A DNA stretch of 64,000 bases from Parvibaculum sp. (GCA_019635975.1 JAHBYM010000003.1:1-64000); one strand, 5' to 3'. Positions 1 through 12,330 are shown, counted from the stretch's first letter. The notes: generated by a model not told the origin, from the sequence alone. Numbers and translations: made by a program.

Positions 1-3033
<3,033 letters not shown>

Positions 3034-3568
3034 GCCCGTCCATCCTTCACCCGGCGCCGAGGCGGGTTGCCTCGATCATCGTCCGCTTCTCACCCGCGCG
3101 CTTTTCCTGTCCCCGGCATGTTTCAGGCCGAAGCTCCGTTTGCCGGAGCGCGGGACGCTAGCGGATCGCACGCGTTATCGCAAAAGTCCCGGCCGTATCC
3201 GGCGAGACATATCGTTGCCGGACCACTCGTCGCGATCCGATGTCCGGCACGCGCCGGAGTTCGGCCCGGGGCCAACACACTCCTTGTCGCGTACCCTTGC
3301 AGTGCCGCCATCGCTGACGGAGCTTTCTGCTTGGTGCTCCCTATTGCCCGGAGCAGGGGCTTACTGACAGGCGAGCCGCACCCGTTTCGGTCAGCCGGTC
3401 GGCCCGGAAAAGCGAAGCTCTCCCAGTGGCGCGATCATGCCAGACAGGGGGGCATGAATCAAGCAAATAAGACAGGAATACTGACCTATAACTTGTCTTG
3501 TGGAATCAAGGCGTTAGTGCCGGAATTGGCCGGTGGCGTGGTTCCGGCAGCTATCGGATGGAGCGATT
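3034..3568. other. Long intergenic region between gltB and threonine aldolase
   Basis: These 535 bp separate two divergent genes. I see no credible protein gene. A less GC-rich patch at about 3450-3510 contains a 6-bp inverted repeat (AAGACA at 3469-3474, TGTCTT at 3494-3499), and CATGCC/GGCATG lies just before it. This patch is the most likely promoter or operator zone, but I cannot assign a -35/-10 pair with confidence. Confidence 0.4.
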
Positions 3569-4606
3569 ATGGACTTCACGAGCGACAATGCGGCCGGTGC
3601 GGCGCCGGAAATTCTGGCGGCGCTCTCCCGGGTGAATGCCGGAACCGAGGCTTCCTACGGCAACGACGCGGTGACGGTAGGTCTCGTCCGGCGGTTTTCG
3701 GAGGTTTTCGAACGCGAAGTCGCGGTCTACCCGGTCGTTACCGGCACAGCGGCCAATGCGCTGGCGCTGGCGGCCCTGACGCCGCCGCACGGCGCCGTGA
3801 TGTGCCATGAGCTTGCACATGTGCATGTCGATGAATGCGGCGCGCCCGAGATGTTTTCCGGCGGCGCAAAGCTGGTGCCGCTTTCGGGCGCCAGCGCCAG
3901 GATCGAACCGGCGGCACTCGAGGCGGCGCTGGCGGCGCTTCCGGCCGGTGTCGTTCATCATGTGCAGCCGGCGGCATTGACGCTGACGCAATCGACCGAG
4001 CTTGGCGCGGTCTATACGCCGGATGAGATTCGCGCGCTTGTCGAAATCGCGCGCGGGCGCGGCTTGCGGGTTCACATGGACGGTGCGCGATTTGCCAATG
4101 CGCTGGCGACGCTCGGGCTTTCGCCGGCCGAGGCGACATGGAAGGCCGGTATCGACATCATGTCGTTCGGCGCGACCAAGAACGGTGCGCTGGCGGCCGA
4201 GGCCGTGATCGTTTTCGATCCGGCGCTGGCACGCGACCTCGCGTTCCGGCGCAAGCGGGCAGGACACCTTCTGTCGAAGATGCGCTTCGTTTCGGCGCAG
4301 CTCGAAGCCTACCTGGAAGACGGTTTGTGGTTGCGGCTGGCGGCGCACGCAAACGCCATGACGGGCCGTCTCGCAGCTGGCCTTGCCGCGCTGCCGGACA
4401 CGACGCTTCATGTCGAACCGCAGGCAAACGAGATATTCGTCAGACTACAGACGAATGCCATCGCACGGCTCAGAAAAGGCGGCGCGCGCTTCCATCCCTG
4501 GCCGATGCCGGGCGACGATGCGCAGGCCCGGACCGTGCGCCTCGTGACGTCATTTCAGTCGCAACAGTCCGAAATCGACGCGTTTTTGACCTTGGCGGCC
4601 GGGTGA
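3569..4606 (+). CDS. ltaE: Low-specificity L-threonine aldolase (PLP)
   Basis: 345-residue fold-type I PLP enzyme that cleaves L-threonine or allo-threonine to glycine and acetaldehyde. The start MDFTSDNAAG is preceded by GGATGGAG, a good ribosome site; an upstream in-frame start at 3533 lacks one. The family N-terminus (F-x-S-D-N), a VHMDGARFANA segment that contacts the cofactor, and SFGATKNGA with the probable Schiff-base Lys204 are all present. Length fits the family. It stands alone, transcribed away from gltB and followed after 86 bp by the Hpt gene. Substrate stereochemistry cannot be told from sequence. Confidence 0.93.
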   Translation: MDFTSDNAAGAAPEILAALSRVNAGTEASYGNDAVTVGLVRRFSEVFEREVAVYPVVTGTAANALALAALTPPHGAVMCHELAHVHVDECGAPEMFSGGAKLVPLSGASARIEPAALEAALAALPAGVVHHVQPAALTLTQSTELGAVYTPDEIRALVEIARGRGLRVHMDGARFANALATLGLSPAEATWKAGIDIMSFGATKNGALAAEAVIVFDPALARDLAFRRKRAGHLLSKMRFVSAQLEAYLEDGLWLRLAAHANAMTGRLAAGLAALPDTTLHVEPQANEIFVRLQTNAIARLRKGGARFHPWPMPGDDAQARTVRLVTSFQSQQSEIDAFLTLAAG

Positions 4607-4692
4607 AACCGGTTCTTTCAAGATTTCCTTAACGCTCCCCCGCTACCGTCAGGTCGAGGCCGCCGGCCTGTCCGGCAAGCGTGGGTGGAGCC

Positions 4693-5127
4693 ATGGGATT
4701 TCCCAAAGACGAGGCGACGGGCGACTACGACAGCCTGATTGCGCAAGCCGAGGCTGCGGTCGAAGCCTTGCGCGACACCTATCGCGAACAGCTTGCCAAC
4801 GATGTTGCGGCGCTTGAGGAAGTCTGGGCCCGCCTCGAAGGCGGCGCACCGGCCGAGGCAACGCTCGCCGAGCTTCATGGCATTGCCCACAATATCAAGG
4901 GGCAGGGCGGTTCGTTCGGCTATGACCTCGTCACCGAGATCGGTGCCTCGTTCTGCGACTATCTGCGCAGCGGCAATCGCTCATCCGCCGATGAGCGTAA
5001 TATCGTCCACATGCATATCCGCATGCTGAAGACGGTTTCGGAAAACAACATTTCGGGAGATGGCGGCGAGACGGGCCGCCGTATTGCCGAGAAGCTCGAC
5101 GTATTGACGGGCCGCAGCGCTGGCTAA
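4693..5127 (+). CDS. Stand-alone Hpt (histidine phosphotransfer) domain protein
   Basis: 144-residue mostly helical protein. The motif AHNIKGQGGSFGY marks an Hpt domain with His66 as the likely phosphorylation site. It has no kinase or receiver domain, so it should relay phosphate between a hybrid kinase's receiver and a response regulator. The start follows GGTGGAG. Its stop codon overlaps the stop of the convergent hybrid kinase through a shared CTAA. That kinase ends in a receiver and lacks its own Hpt, so the two probably work together; this partnership is inferred from position. Confidence 0.88.
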   Translation: MGFPKDEATGDYDSLIAQAEAAVEALRDTYREQLANDVAALEEVWARLEGGAPAEATLAELHGIAHNIKGQGGSFGYDLVTEIGASFCDYLRSGNRSSADERNIVHMHIRMLKTVSENNISGDGGETGRRIAEKLDVLTGRSAG

Positions 5128-7673
5128 CCGGCCATTCGTTCCAGTTCACTCAGCATATCGGCCAGCGGGTCCGCGGCACCCGGCGCCGGGTCGGCGGCGG
5201 GCGCGGTCGCCGTCCCGCCATTTCCGGCTGCCGCCGGACGGCGATGTTGCGTTGTACGCTCCATCTCGGCCACCAGCAGGTCGATCTTGAACGGCTTCGA
5301 GACGAAGCCGTTCATGCCGGCCTCCATGTAGGCCTCCCGATGGCCGTCCATCGCATGCGCGGTAACGGCCACGATCGGAATGTCGTGCCAGGGTTCGTCG
5401 AAGCTGCGAATGACCTTTGTCGCCTGAATGCCGTCCATCAGCGGCATCTGGATGTCCATCAGGATCAGGTCGAAGTTGCCTTCGCGCAGCTTGCGAATAA
5501 CCTCGACGCCGTTCTCGGCAATGGTCAGGTCGTGGCCGAGGCGTTCCATCACCGCCATCATCAGCTTCTGGTTGACCGGCTGGTCCTCCGCCAGAAGCAC
5601 GCGCAGTTGGTGCGTTTCGTCGGCGGCCGCGGCCGCGGGTTCCTGCGGTTGCGGCTGCGGTTCCAGCGTGGTGGTCACGTCCACCACGACCTGAACGGGC
5701 AGACGAACGCGGAAGGTGCTGCCCTCGCCCTCGCGGCTCTCCACTGAGATCGCCCCGTTCATCAGCGTCGTCAGTTCGCGCGCGATGGCAAGGCCGAGAC
5801 CGGTGCCGCCATAGGTGCGGGAGATCGAGGAGTCGGCCTGCTGGAAACGCGTAAAGAGGCTCGGCAACATGGCTTCCGGAATACCAATGCCGGTGTCGCG
5901 GACCGTGAAGAGAATCTCCATCGCTTCGGCCTCGCGATCCGGTATCGCGTCGACGACTACATCGATGTGGCCTTCGGGCGTGAACTTGATCGCGTTGCCG
6001 ATCAGATTGAACAGGATCTGGCGCAGCCGTGTGGCGTCGCCGACGATACTTTTGGGCACGTTGTCGCTTATCTCGACATGCAACGACAATGACTTCTCCT
6101 CGGCATTCGGCCGCATTACCTCGACGACCGTTTCGACGATTTCATGAGGTGCCACGGATGCGCACTCAAGCGTCATCCGGCCGGCTTCCAGTTTCGAGAG
6201 ATCGAGAATGTCGTTGAGTATTGTGAGCAAGCATTCGCCGGATTCGCGGATCATCTCGACGCGCTCGCGCTGTACGGGCGGCATTTCGCTCGACAAAAGC
6301 AGATCGGCAATGCCGATGACGCCGTTCATCGGTGTTCTCAGTTCATGGCTCATCGTAGCGAGGAAAGCCGATTTGGCGCGATTGGCGTTCTCGGCCGCTT
6401 CCTTGGCGTTCGACAGGTCCTGCGCGGTCCGGGCGAGATTGGCGCGCTCCTGTTCGAGCTGTTCATAGGTGACCTGCAGGTCCTGGACGCGATCCTGCAA
6501 CTCCTGGCGGCTGCGTTTCAGCGCGATCTCGGTTTCCTTCATCGCGGTGATGTCGTTTTCGATGACGATGAAGTTGCGGATTTCGCCCTGAATATCGCGG
6601 ATCGGACGCACTTCGACGGTCGCCCAGTATTGCTTGCCGTCGCGCGTCAATCCGATGGTTTCGACGTTGCGTGCCTCGCCGTCGCCGATGCTTTCGGCTA
6701 GGACCGCCGGCGCACCGGCGCCGGCATGTTCGGTCAGAATTTCATGCGGTGTACGGTCTTCGAGTTCCTGATGCGAGAAGCCCGTCATGGCCGTGTAGCC
6801 GGCATTGGTCCAGACGATGCGCCCATCCCGGTCGGCGATCAGCACGCCGGCATCGGTGCCGTTGGCGACCAGCGCCAGTTGCTCGTTCTCGCCGCGGCTC
6901 GATTGCAGGCGTTTGAACACGCGGGCAAAGATTTCCGCCAGATCGCCGAGTTCGCCCTTTGGCATCCCGGGGGGAACGTCGAAGCGGCCGACAGCGCTGC
7001 TGGCGCGCACGGCGCCGGCGAGCCGCGCAATCGGGCCGATGACGGCGCGATGCAGCAGCACGAAGAGGGCGACGGAGACGGCGGCGGCGGTGACGATGCG
7101 CCGCAGAACGGCGGAGACGAGGGAGGCCGAGAGTTCGGCGCGTGCCGGCCGCAGATCGACCACGGTGACGGTCGCGAGGCCTTCGTCGGGAAGGGCCGCG
7201 ACATGCGCCCAGCTGTCGATGCCGTTGGCGGTCGTCTCAAAGCCGGCTGCGATGCCTTCGGCAAAGCTCCGGCGGATCATGTCGCCGATGAGCGGATCGG
7301 CGAGAAAGGAATTCGTGTCCTCGATACGCGCGGCGCCATGTCCGGCGAGCGGCCGGCCGGACGCGTCGACGAGATAGACCGCCAGCAGGTCGGAGTGCCA
7401 GCGCGTTTCGCGCGCGACGGCCTGGCTCGCTTCGGCGATGCCGAAATCGTCGTCGAGGATCGAACGCATCGCCAGATGATCGCTGACCGATGCCGCGCGC
7501 TGCGCCACATGGTTGAACGTCATCTCGCGGAGATGGCGGTAATCGACATATGACTGGACGGCGGAGATCAGAACCAGCAGCACGAACATCTTCAAGGCGA
7601 GGCCGCGCGCCGTCGGCCCGACCAACGAGCGAAAGGTGCTGTCTCCGATGCCGGAATAGATGCGGTTGCCCAT
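5124..7673 (-). CDS. Hybrid sensor histidine kinase (CHASE-like/HAMP/PAS/HisKA/HATPase/REC)
   Basis: 849-residue inner-membrane kinase. A first membrane helix (about residues 24-44) and a second near residue 180 enclose a periplasmic sensor region of unknown ligand. HAMP follows, then a PAS/PAC domain (VANGTDAGVLIADRDG onward), a coiled coil, and HisKA with SHELRTPMNG. The ATPase boxes are NLIGNAIKFTPEG, DTGIGIP and GGTGLGLAIA. The C-terminal receiver has AEDQPVNQ, LMDIQMPLMDG and the conserved Lys in SKPFK. The start MGNRIY follows GGTGGGG; an in-frame upstream extension is unlikely. There is no Hpt at the C terminus, and an Hpt protein is encoded convergently next door. Confidence 0.95.
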   Translation of the reverse strand: MGNRIYSGIGDSTFRSLVGPTARGLALKMFVLLVLISAVQSYVDYRHLREMTFNHVAQRAASVSDHLAMRSILDDDFGIAEASQAVARETRWHSDLLAVYLVDASGRPLAGHGAARIEDTNSFLADPLIGDMIRRSFAEGIAAGFETTANGIDSWAHVAALPDEGLATVTVVDLRPARAELSASLVSAVLRRIVTAAAVSVALFVLLHRAVIGPIARLAGAVRASSAVGRFDVPPGMPKGELGDLAEIFARVFKRLQSSRGENEQLALVANGTDAGVLIADRDGRIVWTNAGYTAMTGFSHQELEDRTPHEILTEHAGAGAPAVLAESIGDGEARNVETIGLTRDGKQYWATVEVRPIRDIQGEIRNFIVIENDITAMKETEIALKRSRQELQDRVQDLQVTYEQLEQERANLARTAQDLSNAKEAAENANRAKSAFLATMSHELRTPMNGVIGIADLLLSSEMPPVQRERVEMIRESGECLLTILNDILDLSKLEAGRMTLECASVAPHEIVETVVEVMRPNAEEKSLSLHVEISDNVPKSIVGDATRLRQILFNLIGNAIKFTPEGHIDVVVDAIPDREAEAMEILFTVRDTGIGIPEAMLPSLFTRFQQADSSISRTYGGTGLGLAIARELTTLMNGAISVESREGEGSTFRVRLPVQVVVDVTTTLEPQPQPQEPAAAAADETHQLRVLLAEDQPVNQKLMMAVMERLGHDLTIAENGVEVIRKLREGNFDLILMDIQMPLMDGIQATKVIRSFDEPWHDIPIVAVTAHAMDGHREAYMEAGMNGFVSKPFKIDLLVAEMERTTQHRRPAAAGNGGTATAPAADPAPGAADPLADMLSELERMAG

Positions 7674-7865
7674 GTCCCCACCGGTATTTCCCAACGTCGG
7701 AAATGCCCGGTCCCTCGTCCACGGCCCAGCCGGGCCTCCTCTCCGCATCCGCCGGATACGGTGAAACAGTCATAACAGGAGGTGAGTTAAGACAGCCCTA
7801 AAACGGCGTGTGAACCAGCATCGGAACTGGTCAATTTTTATGTTTATTTTCAGTGGCTTGAGAGG

Positions 7866-8795
7866 TCAGTCGGCGGCCTGCCGGCCGGGACCGCCGGTAA
7901 TCGCCCGGGCATGGAGATAGGCCCCGATTTCGGCCACCGAGGCGCGCGCCTCCGGGAGCTGGGGGAAGGCCTGAAACACATGCGGCACGCCCGGCCAGAC
8001 GCGAAGCGTCACCTCGACCCCGGCAGCCTGCGCCTTCTCCGCAACGCGGCGGCTGTCGTCGAGAAGTATTTCGTTCGCCCCGACATGGATCAGCAGCGGC
8101 GGCAGGCGTTCGAAATTTCCATAGAGCGGCGAGGCCAGCGGTTCGGCCGGCGACGCGCCTTGCAGATAGTGCCGGGCGGCCGTCAGCGCCGCATCGACGC
8201 TCAGCATCGGATCGAGCTTGCCATGCGTAATGTGCGACCAGCCGGACATCGCGAGGTCGGTCCAGGGCGACAGCAACGCCGCGCCGGCGGGCAACGGCTC
8301 GTTCGCATCGCGCAGTTTCATCAAGAGCGCCAGCGTCAGGCCGCCGCCGGCCGAATCGCCCGCGATCGTCAGCCGCGACGGATCGGTCCCTTCCGCCAGC
8401 AATGATTTGTATGCGGCATATGCATCTTCAACCGCGGCGGGAAACGGATGTTCAGGCGCCAGCCGATAGTCGAGCAGCAGCGCGCGCATTTTGGCGGCGC
8501 TTGCGAGCCGCGCCACGAGGCCGCGATGCGTGTCCGGCCCGCAAATCGAATAGCCTCCGCCATGCAGATAGAGCAGTGTATTGCCGTTGTCCGCGACTTG
8601 CGGGTGGATCCACTCGGCCGGAATACCGGCAACCGCCGTCTTCTCCACCCGGACACCCCGCGGCACGCCGCCGAAGCGCTGCGCAAGCTTCGTCGTGCGG
8701 GCGCGGATTGCGCGTGGATCGGCCTGGGGATTGAAGCGGCTCTTGACCAAGAGCCGCAGCATCCGGTCGGTCAGGCGCGCCTGAATACTGGCCAT
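7866..8795 (-). CDS. Alpha/beta hydrolase, hormone-sensitive-lipase (HSL) family esterase
   Basis: 309-residue predicted cytoplasmic esterase for short or medium acyl esters. HGGGYSICGPDTH supplies the HSL-type oxyanion hole and GDSAGGG the nucleophile elbow serine. The acid and base residues are probably in the C-terminal DDSRRVAEKA and PHVFQAF segments. No signal peptide is seen. It lies on the same strand as the kinase gene, about 190 bp upstream of it, and is divergent from the Pat-like gene. The natural substrate is unknown. A related HSL-family enzyme with a changed oxyanion motif is encoded at 53.5 kb. Confidence 0.92.
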   Translation of the reverse strand: MASIQARLTDRMLRLLVKSRFNPQADPRAIRARTTKLAQRFGGVPRGVRVEKTAVAGIPAEWIHPQVADNGNTLLYLHGGGYSICGPDTHRGLVARLASAAKMRALLLDYRLAPEHPFPAAVEDAYAAYKSLLAEGTDPSRLTIAGDSAGGGLTLALLMKLRDANEPLPAGAALLSPWTDLAMSGWSHITHGKLDPMLSVDAALTAARHYLQGASPAEPLASPLYGNFERLPPLLIHVGANEILLDDSRRVAEKAQAAGVEVTLRVWPGVPHVFQAFPQLPEARASVAEIGAYLHARAITGGPGRQAAD

Positions 8796-8926
8796 GGCTC
8801 TTCATCTCCGTCAAAGCTGCCGATGCGGCGAAAGGCGATCCTGCGCCGCCGTTGCAATTTCGTCATACTCTATGTCCATCGTCGGTCCGCCGCCAGCCGC
8901 TCCCCTTTTTCCGCAAGGCAGTGTCC

Positions 8927-11611
8927 ATGTCGATCCGCAATCTCGACCGCATGTTCGCCCCGCGTTCCGTCGCCCTGATCGGCGCCAGCGCGCGTGCAGG
9001 TTCGGTCGGCAACGTTCTCCTGAACAACCTCTCCGGCGCCGGGCTCGACGGGCCGGTCTGGGCCGTCAATCCGAATGGGGGTCACGCCGGCGCGGTCGAG
9101 TTTCTGCCGGATGTCGAGAGCCTGCCCGATGCGCCGGATCTTGCGGTCGTCGCGACGCCGCCGCAAACGGTGCCGGGCCTCATTGCCGCGCTCGGCGCGC
9201 GCGGCACGAAAGCGGCGGTCGTCATCACGGCCGGCTTCGGCGAGCTGGGCGCAGAGGGGCGGGCGCTGCAACAGAAGATGCTGGATGCGGCGCGGCCGCA
9301 TCTGTTGCGCATCGCGGGTCCCAATTGTCTGGGACTCATGGCGCCCGGAAACGGGCTCAACGCCTCGTTTGGCCATGTGCAACCGCTGAAGGGCAATGTC
9401 GCCTTCGTCTCGCAATCGGGCGCCGTCGTCACCGCCGTGCTCGACTGGGCAACGAGCCGCGGCATCGGCTTTTCGTCGATCGCCTCGCTTGGCGGCATGT
9501 CGGATGTCGATTTTGGCGACATGCTCGACTATCTCGCCGCCGATCCGCAGACGAAAAGCATCCTGCTCTATATCGAGTCGATCACCGACGCGCGCAAGTT
9601 CATGTCGGCCGGACGGCAGGCATCGCGTCTGAAGCCCGTTATCGTCATCAAGTCCGGGCGGCACGCGGCGGGCGCGCGCGCCGCGGCGTCCCACACCGGC
9701 GCGCTGGCGGGATCCGATGCGGTTTATCACGCGGCCTTTCGGCGTGCCGGCATGTTGCGCGAGCTCGGCATTGAGGATCTTTTCGAGGCCGTTGAAACCC
9801 TGTCGACGCGCTCCGAGCGCCGCCCGATTCTTGGCGACCGTCTCGGCATTCTGACCAATGGTGGCGGTGTCGGCGTGCTCGCCACCGATTTCGTCATCGA
9901 CCAGGGCGGACGGCTCGCACAAATTTCGGATGAGACGATTGCGGCGCTCGACAAGGTGTTGCCGCGTACCTGGAGCCGCGCCAATCCGGTCGACATCATC
10001 GGCGATGCCGGCGCCGAGCGCTATGCACAAGCGATGGATGCGCTGCTCGAAGATCCCGGCACGGATGCGCTGCTGGTGATGAATTGCCCGACCGCCGTCG
10101 TCAACAATCTCGCCGCCGCCGAAGCCGTCATCGAGGCTGCGGAGGCGAGCAGCAAGCCCGTCTTCACCAACTGGCTTGGCGACAAGGGCGCGCAGGCGGC
10201 GCGCGAAGCCTTCATCGCCCGCAAAATTCCGACTTACGACACGCCGACAGGCGCGGTGCGCGCCTTCATGCTGCATGTCCGGCACAACCGCAACCAGCGT
10301 CTGCTGATGGAAATTCCGCCGGCGGGCCCGGCGGTGCCGCAACGCGATCTCGATGCCGCGCGCAAGCTTGTCGCGGCGGCGATTGCCGCCGGTCGCGAAT
10401 GGTTGAGCGAGGTGGAAGCGAAGGCGTTGCTCGCGGCTTATGGCATTCCGGTGGTCGAGACGCGGATTGCACGCTCGGCGTCCGAGGCGGCGCGCATCGC
10501 CGATGAGCTTGGCTATCCGGCGGCATTGAAAATTCTCTCGCACGACATCACCCACAAGTCCGATGTCGGCGGCGTCGCGCTGGCGCTCGAGGATGCGGCG
10601 GCGGTGGAAGAGGCGGCGTCGCGGATGCTCGCCCGCGTGTCCCATGCCTGTCCGGGCGCCTCGATCGACGGTTTCACCGTGCAGCGCATGGCGGCAAAGC
10701 GCGATGCCTTCGAACTCATTCTCGGCCTTGTCGACGATGCGACGTTCGGGCCGGTCATCCTGTTCGGCCAGGGCGGCACGTCGGTCGAGGTGGTGCGCGA
10801 CAAGGCGATGGCGTTGCCGCCGCTCAACCGGGTGCTGGCCGACGATCTCATTTCGCGCACCCGCGTTTCGCGCCTGCTCGAAGGCTATCGCGGCCACCCG
10901 GCGGCGGATCGCGAGGCGATTTCCGCTGCGTTGATGGCGCTCGGCGATCTTGCCGCCGATCTTCCCGAAGTTGTCGAGCTCGACGTCAACCCGCTCTGGG
11001 CCGATCACGACGGGATCGTCGCGCTCGATGCGCGGGTTCGTCTTCAGCCGCCGAAAAGCCGGGGGACGTCGCGTTTTGCGATCCGGCCCTATCCCTCCGC
11101 GCTCGAAGGCGCGCTTGCCGGCCGCGAGGGCGGTGCGTTTCCGCTGCGCCCGGTGCGCCCCGAAGATGCGCCGCTGATCGACGATCTCCTTGCGCATACG
11201 GACCCGGAAGATTTGCGGCTGCGTTTTCTGTCACCGCTGAAGCGGCTGCCGCGCCAGCTCGCGGCGCGCCTCACGCAGATCGATTACGACCGCGAAATGG
11301 CCTTCGTCGTTTTTACCGACGAAAAGCGCGCGCATCTCGCGGCGGTCGGGCGTCTCTCGGAGGACCCCAACAGGGAGCGCGCCGAATATGCGGTTCTCGT
11401 ACGCAGCGACATGCAAGGTCATGGCCTCGGCTATGCCTTGATGCTGAAGCTTGTCGACTATGCACGGGAGCGCGGTATTGGCGAGATATTCGGCCATGTG
11501 CTGCGCGAGAACCGCGGCATGCTCGACATGTGCGACGATCTCGGCTTCACGCGCCACAGCATCGAGGGCGACCCGAGCCTTGTCGAGACAAGGTTGTCGC
11601 TGGGAGGCTGA
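8927..11611 (+). CDS. ADP-forming acyl-CoA ligase fused to GNAT acetyltransferase (Pat/PatZ-like)
   Basis: 894 residues: CoA-binding Rossmann domain (LIGASARAGSVG), succinyl-CoA-ligase-like domain (FVSQSGAVV), ATP-grasp domain (about 480-700) and a C-terminal GNAT domain (about 720-894) with VRSDMQGHGLGYAL for acetyl-CoA. This is the layout of the protein lysine acetyltransferases Pat/PatZ, which switch off acetyl-CoA synthetase by acetylation. Start MSIRNLDRMF was preferred to an upstream ATG at 8852. His256 in ASHTGALAG sits where true ADP-forming synthetases are phosphorylated. From memory, enteric Pat proteins lack that histidine, so a catalytic ligase cannot be excluded. Confidence 0.92.
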   Translation: MSIRNLDRMFAPRSVALIGASARAGSVGNVLLNNLSGAGLDGPVWAVNPNGGHAGAVEFLPDVESLPDAPDLAVVATPPQTVPGLIAALGARGTKAAVVITAGFGELGAEGRALQQKMLDAARPHLLRIAGPNCLGLMAPGNGLNASFGHVQPLKGNVAFVSQSGAVVTAVLDWATSRGIGFSSIASLGGMSDVDFGDMLDYLAADPQTKSILLYIESITDARKFMSAGRQASRLKPVIVIKSGRHAAGARAAASHTGALAGSDAVYHAAFRRAGMLRELGIEDLFEAVETLSTRSERRPILGDRLGILTNGGGVGVLATDFVIDQGGRLAQISDETIAALDKVLPRTWSRANPVDIIGDAGAERYAQAMDALLEDPGTDALLVMNCPTAVVNNLAAAEAVIEAAEASSKPVFTNWLGDKGAQAAREAFIARKIPTYDTPTGAVRAFMLHVRHNRNQRLLMEIPPAGPAVPQRDLDAARKLVAAAIAAGREWLSEVEAKALLAAYGIPVVETRIARSASEAARIADELGYPAALKILSHDITHKSDVGGVALALEDAAAVEEAASRMLARVSHACPGASIDGFTVQRMAAKRDAFELILGLVDDATFGPVILFGQGGTSVEVVRDKAMALPPLNRVLADDLISRTRVSRLLEGYRGHPAADREAISAALMALGDLAADLPEVVELDVNPLWADHDGIVALDARVRLQPPKSRGTSRFAIRPYPSALEGALAGREGGAFPLRPVRPEDAPLIDDLLAHTDPEDLRLRFLSPLKRLPRQLAARLTQIDYDREMAFVVFTDEKRAHLAAVGRLSEDPNRERAEYAVLVRSDMQGHGLGYALMLKLVDYARERGIGEIFGHVLRENRGMLDMCDDLGFTRHSIEGDPSLVETRLSLGG

Positions 11612-11620
11612 GTGCGCAAA

Positions 11621-11647
11621 AAGGGACGCCCTTTCGGGGCGTCCCTT
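11621..11647 (-). terminator. Intrinsic terminator of hsp20, between convergent genes
   Basis: A perfect 11-bp stem (11621-11631 with 11637-11647) closes a TTTCG loop. On the minus strand it is followed by TTTTTGC, so it terminates hsp20. Plus-strand readthrough from the Pat-like gene meets the same hairpin but no U-run. Confidence 0.88.
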
Positions 11648-11670
11648 GCAACTGCGTATCGGCGCGGGCC

Positions 11671-12138
11671 TTAGTCGGCGGCCGCCGCCAGATTGCCCTC
11701 GATCGTCTTGCGGCCGGTGGGCGCGGCCGAAATCTCGATCTTGCGGGGCTTCAGTTCCTCGGGCACGCGGCGCACAAGGTCGACATGCAGCAAGCCGTTC
11801 TCGAGATGGGCGCCCTTGACCTCGACATGATCGGCGAGCTGGAAGCGGCGCTCGAAGCTGCGGCCGGCGATGCCCTGATAGAGGTAGGTCGCCCCTTCTG
11901 GCTCGGCGCGCTTGCCGGCGATGGTCAGCACGTTCTGTTTCACCTCGAGCGAAAGGTCGCTCTCGGCAAAACCTGCCACCGCCATTGAGATGCGGTATTC
12001 GTGTTCGCCGGTGCGTTCGATGTTGTAGGGGGGATAGCTCGGCTGGCCGGCGTCGCGGGTCACCGAATCGAGCAGCGATTGAAGCTGGTCGAAGCCGACG
12101 GTCGAGCGATAGAGCGGAGAAAAGTCGAAGCTGCGCAT
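11671..12138 (-). CDS. Small heat-shock protein (Hsp20/IbpA family)
   Basis: 155-residue ATP-independent holdase that binds unfolding proteins and hands them to DnaK/ClpB. It has the N-terminal MRSFDFSPLYRST typical of alphaproteobacterial class A sHsps, an alpha-crystallin domain (about residues 40-130) and the C-terminal region where the I/V-x-I-type anchor of the family lies (RKIEISA). Length is normal. It is a single-gene unit with its own terminator. Upstream, a probable RpoH promoter and a ROSE-like hairpin masking the ribosome site suggest transcriptional and translational heat control. Confidence 0.93.
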   Translation of the reverse strand: MRSFDFSPLYRSTVGFDQLQSLLDSVTRDAGQPSYPPYNIERTGEHEYRISMAVAGFAESDLSLEVKQNVLTIAGKRAEPEGATYLYQGIAGRSFERRFQLADHVEVKGAHLENGLLHVDLVRRVPEELKPRKIEISAAPTGRKTIEGNLAAAAD

Positions 12139-12248
12139 TGGTTACATCCTCATTCAAGCGATGTTATCGACGGGGGAGAACGCTCTGCCGCCGCCGTCAT
12201 GGCCGGTGGCCGCCCTCCCCGCCGGACCCGCGATCTGCGGCATCCGGC
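12139..12248 (-). promoter_or_regulatory. ROSE-like RNA thermometer in hsp20 5' leader
   Basis: Reading the leader toward the hsp20 ATG, ACAUCGCU (plus-strand 12157-12164) can pair with AGGAUGU (12144-12150) around a six-base loop, leaving one G bulged. The ribosome-binding AGGA is thus paired with a UCGCU element. This is the hallmark U-Y-G-C-U/AGGA pairing of ROSE elements known before rhizobial hsp20 genes. A second hairpin (GACGG...CCGTC) lies just upstream. Leader length of about 110 nt from the proposed promoter fits. Folding was done by eye. Confidence 0.62.
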
Positions 12249-12254
12249 ATTGTG

Positions 12255-12284
12255 TATCTGGGAATTTCACATGCGGGCGTCAAG
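12255..12284 (-). promoter_or_regulatory. Candidate RpoH (sigma-32) promoter of hsp20
   Basis: On the minus strand CTTGAC (12284-12279) and CCCAGATA (12262-12255) are separated by 16 bases. This resembles the heat-shock sigma consensus (CTTG / CCCATNT-type). Position fits a leader of about 110 nt carrying the ROSE-like hairpin. Confidence 0.5.
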
Positions 12285-12330
12285 ACGGGTATAAGGGTCC
12301 GGGTTCGATTGGCGCGCGGGGGAGAAGGCG

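Noticed and set aside
8870-11197. 775-codon minus-strand frame
   Set aside because: Antisense shadow of the Pat-like gene; no recognisable domain.
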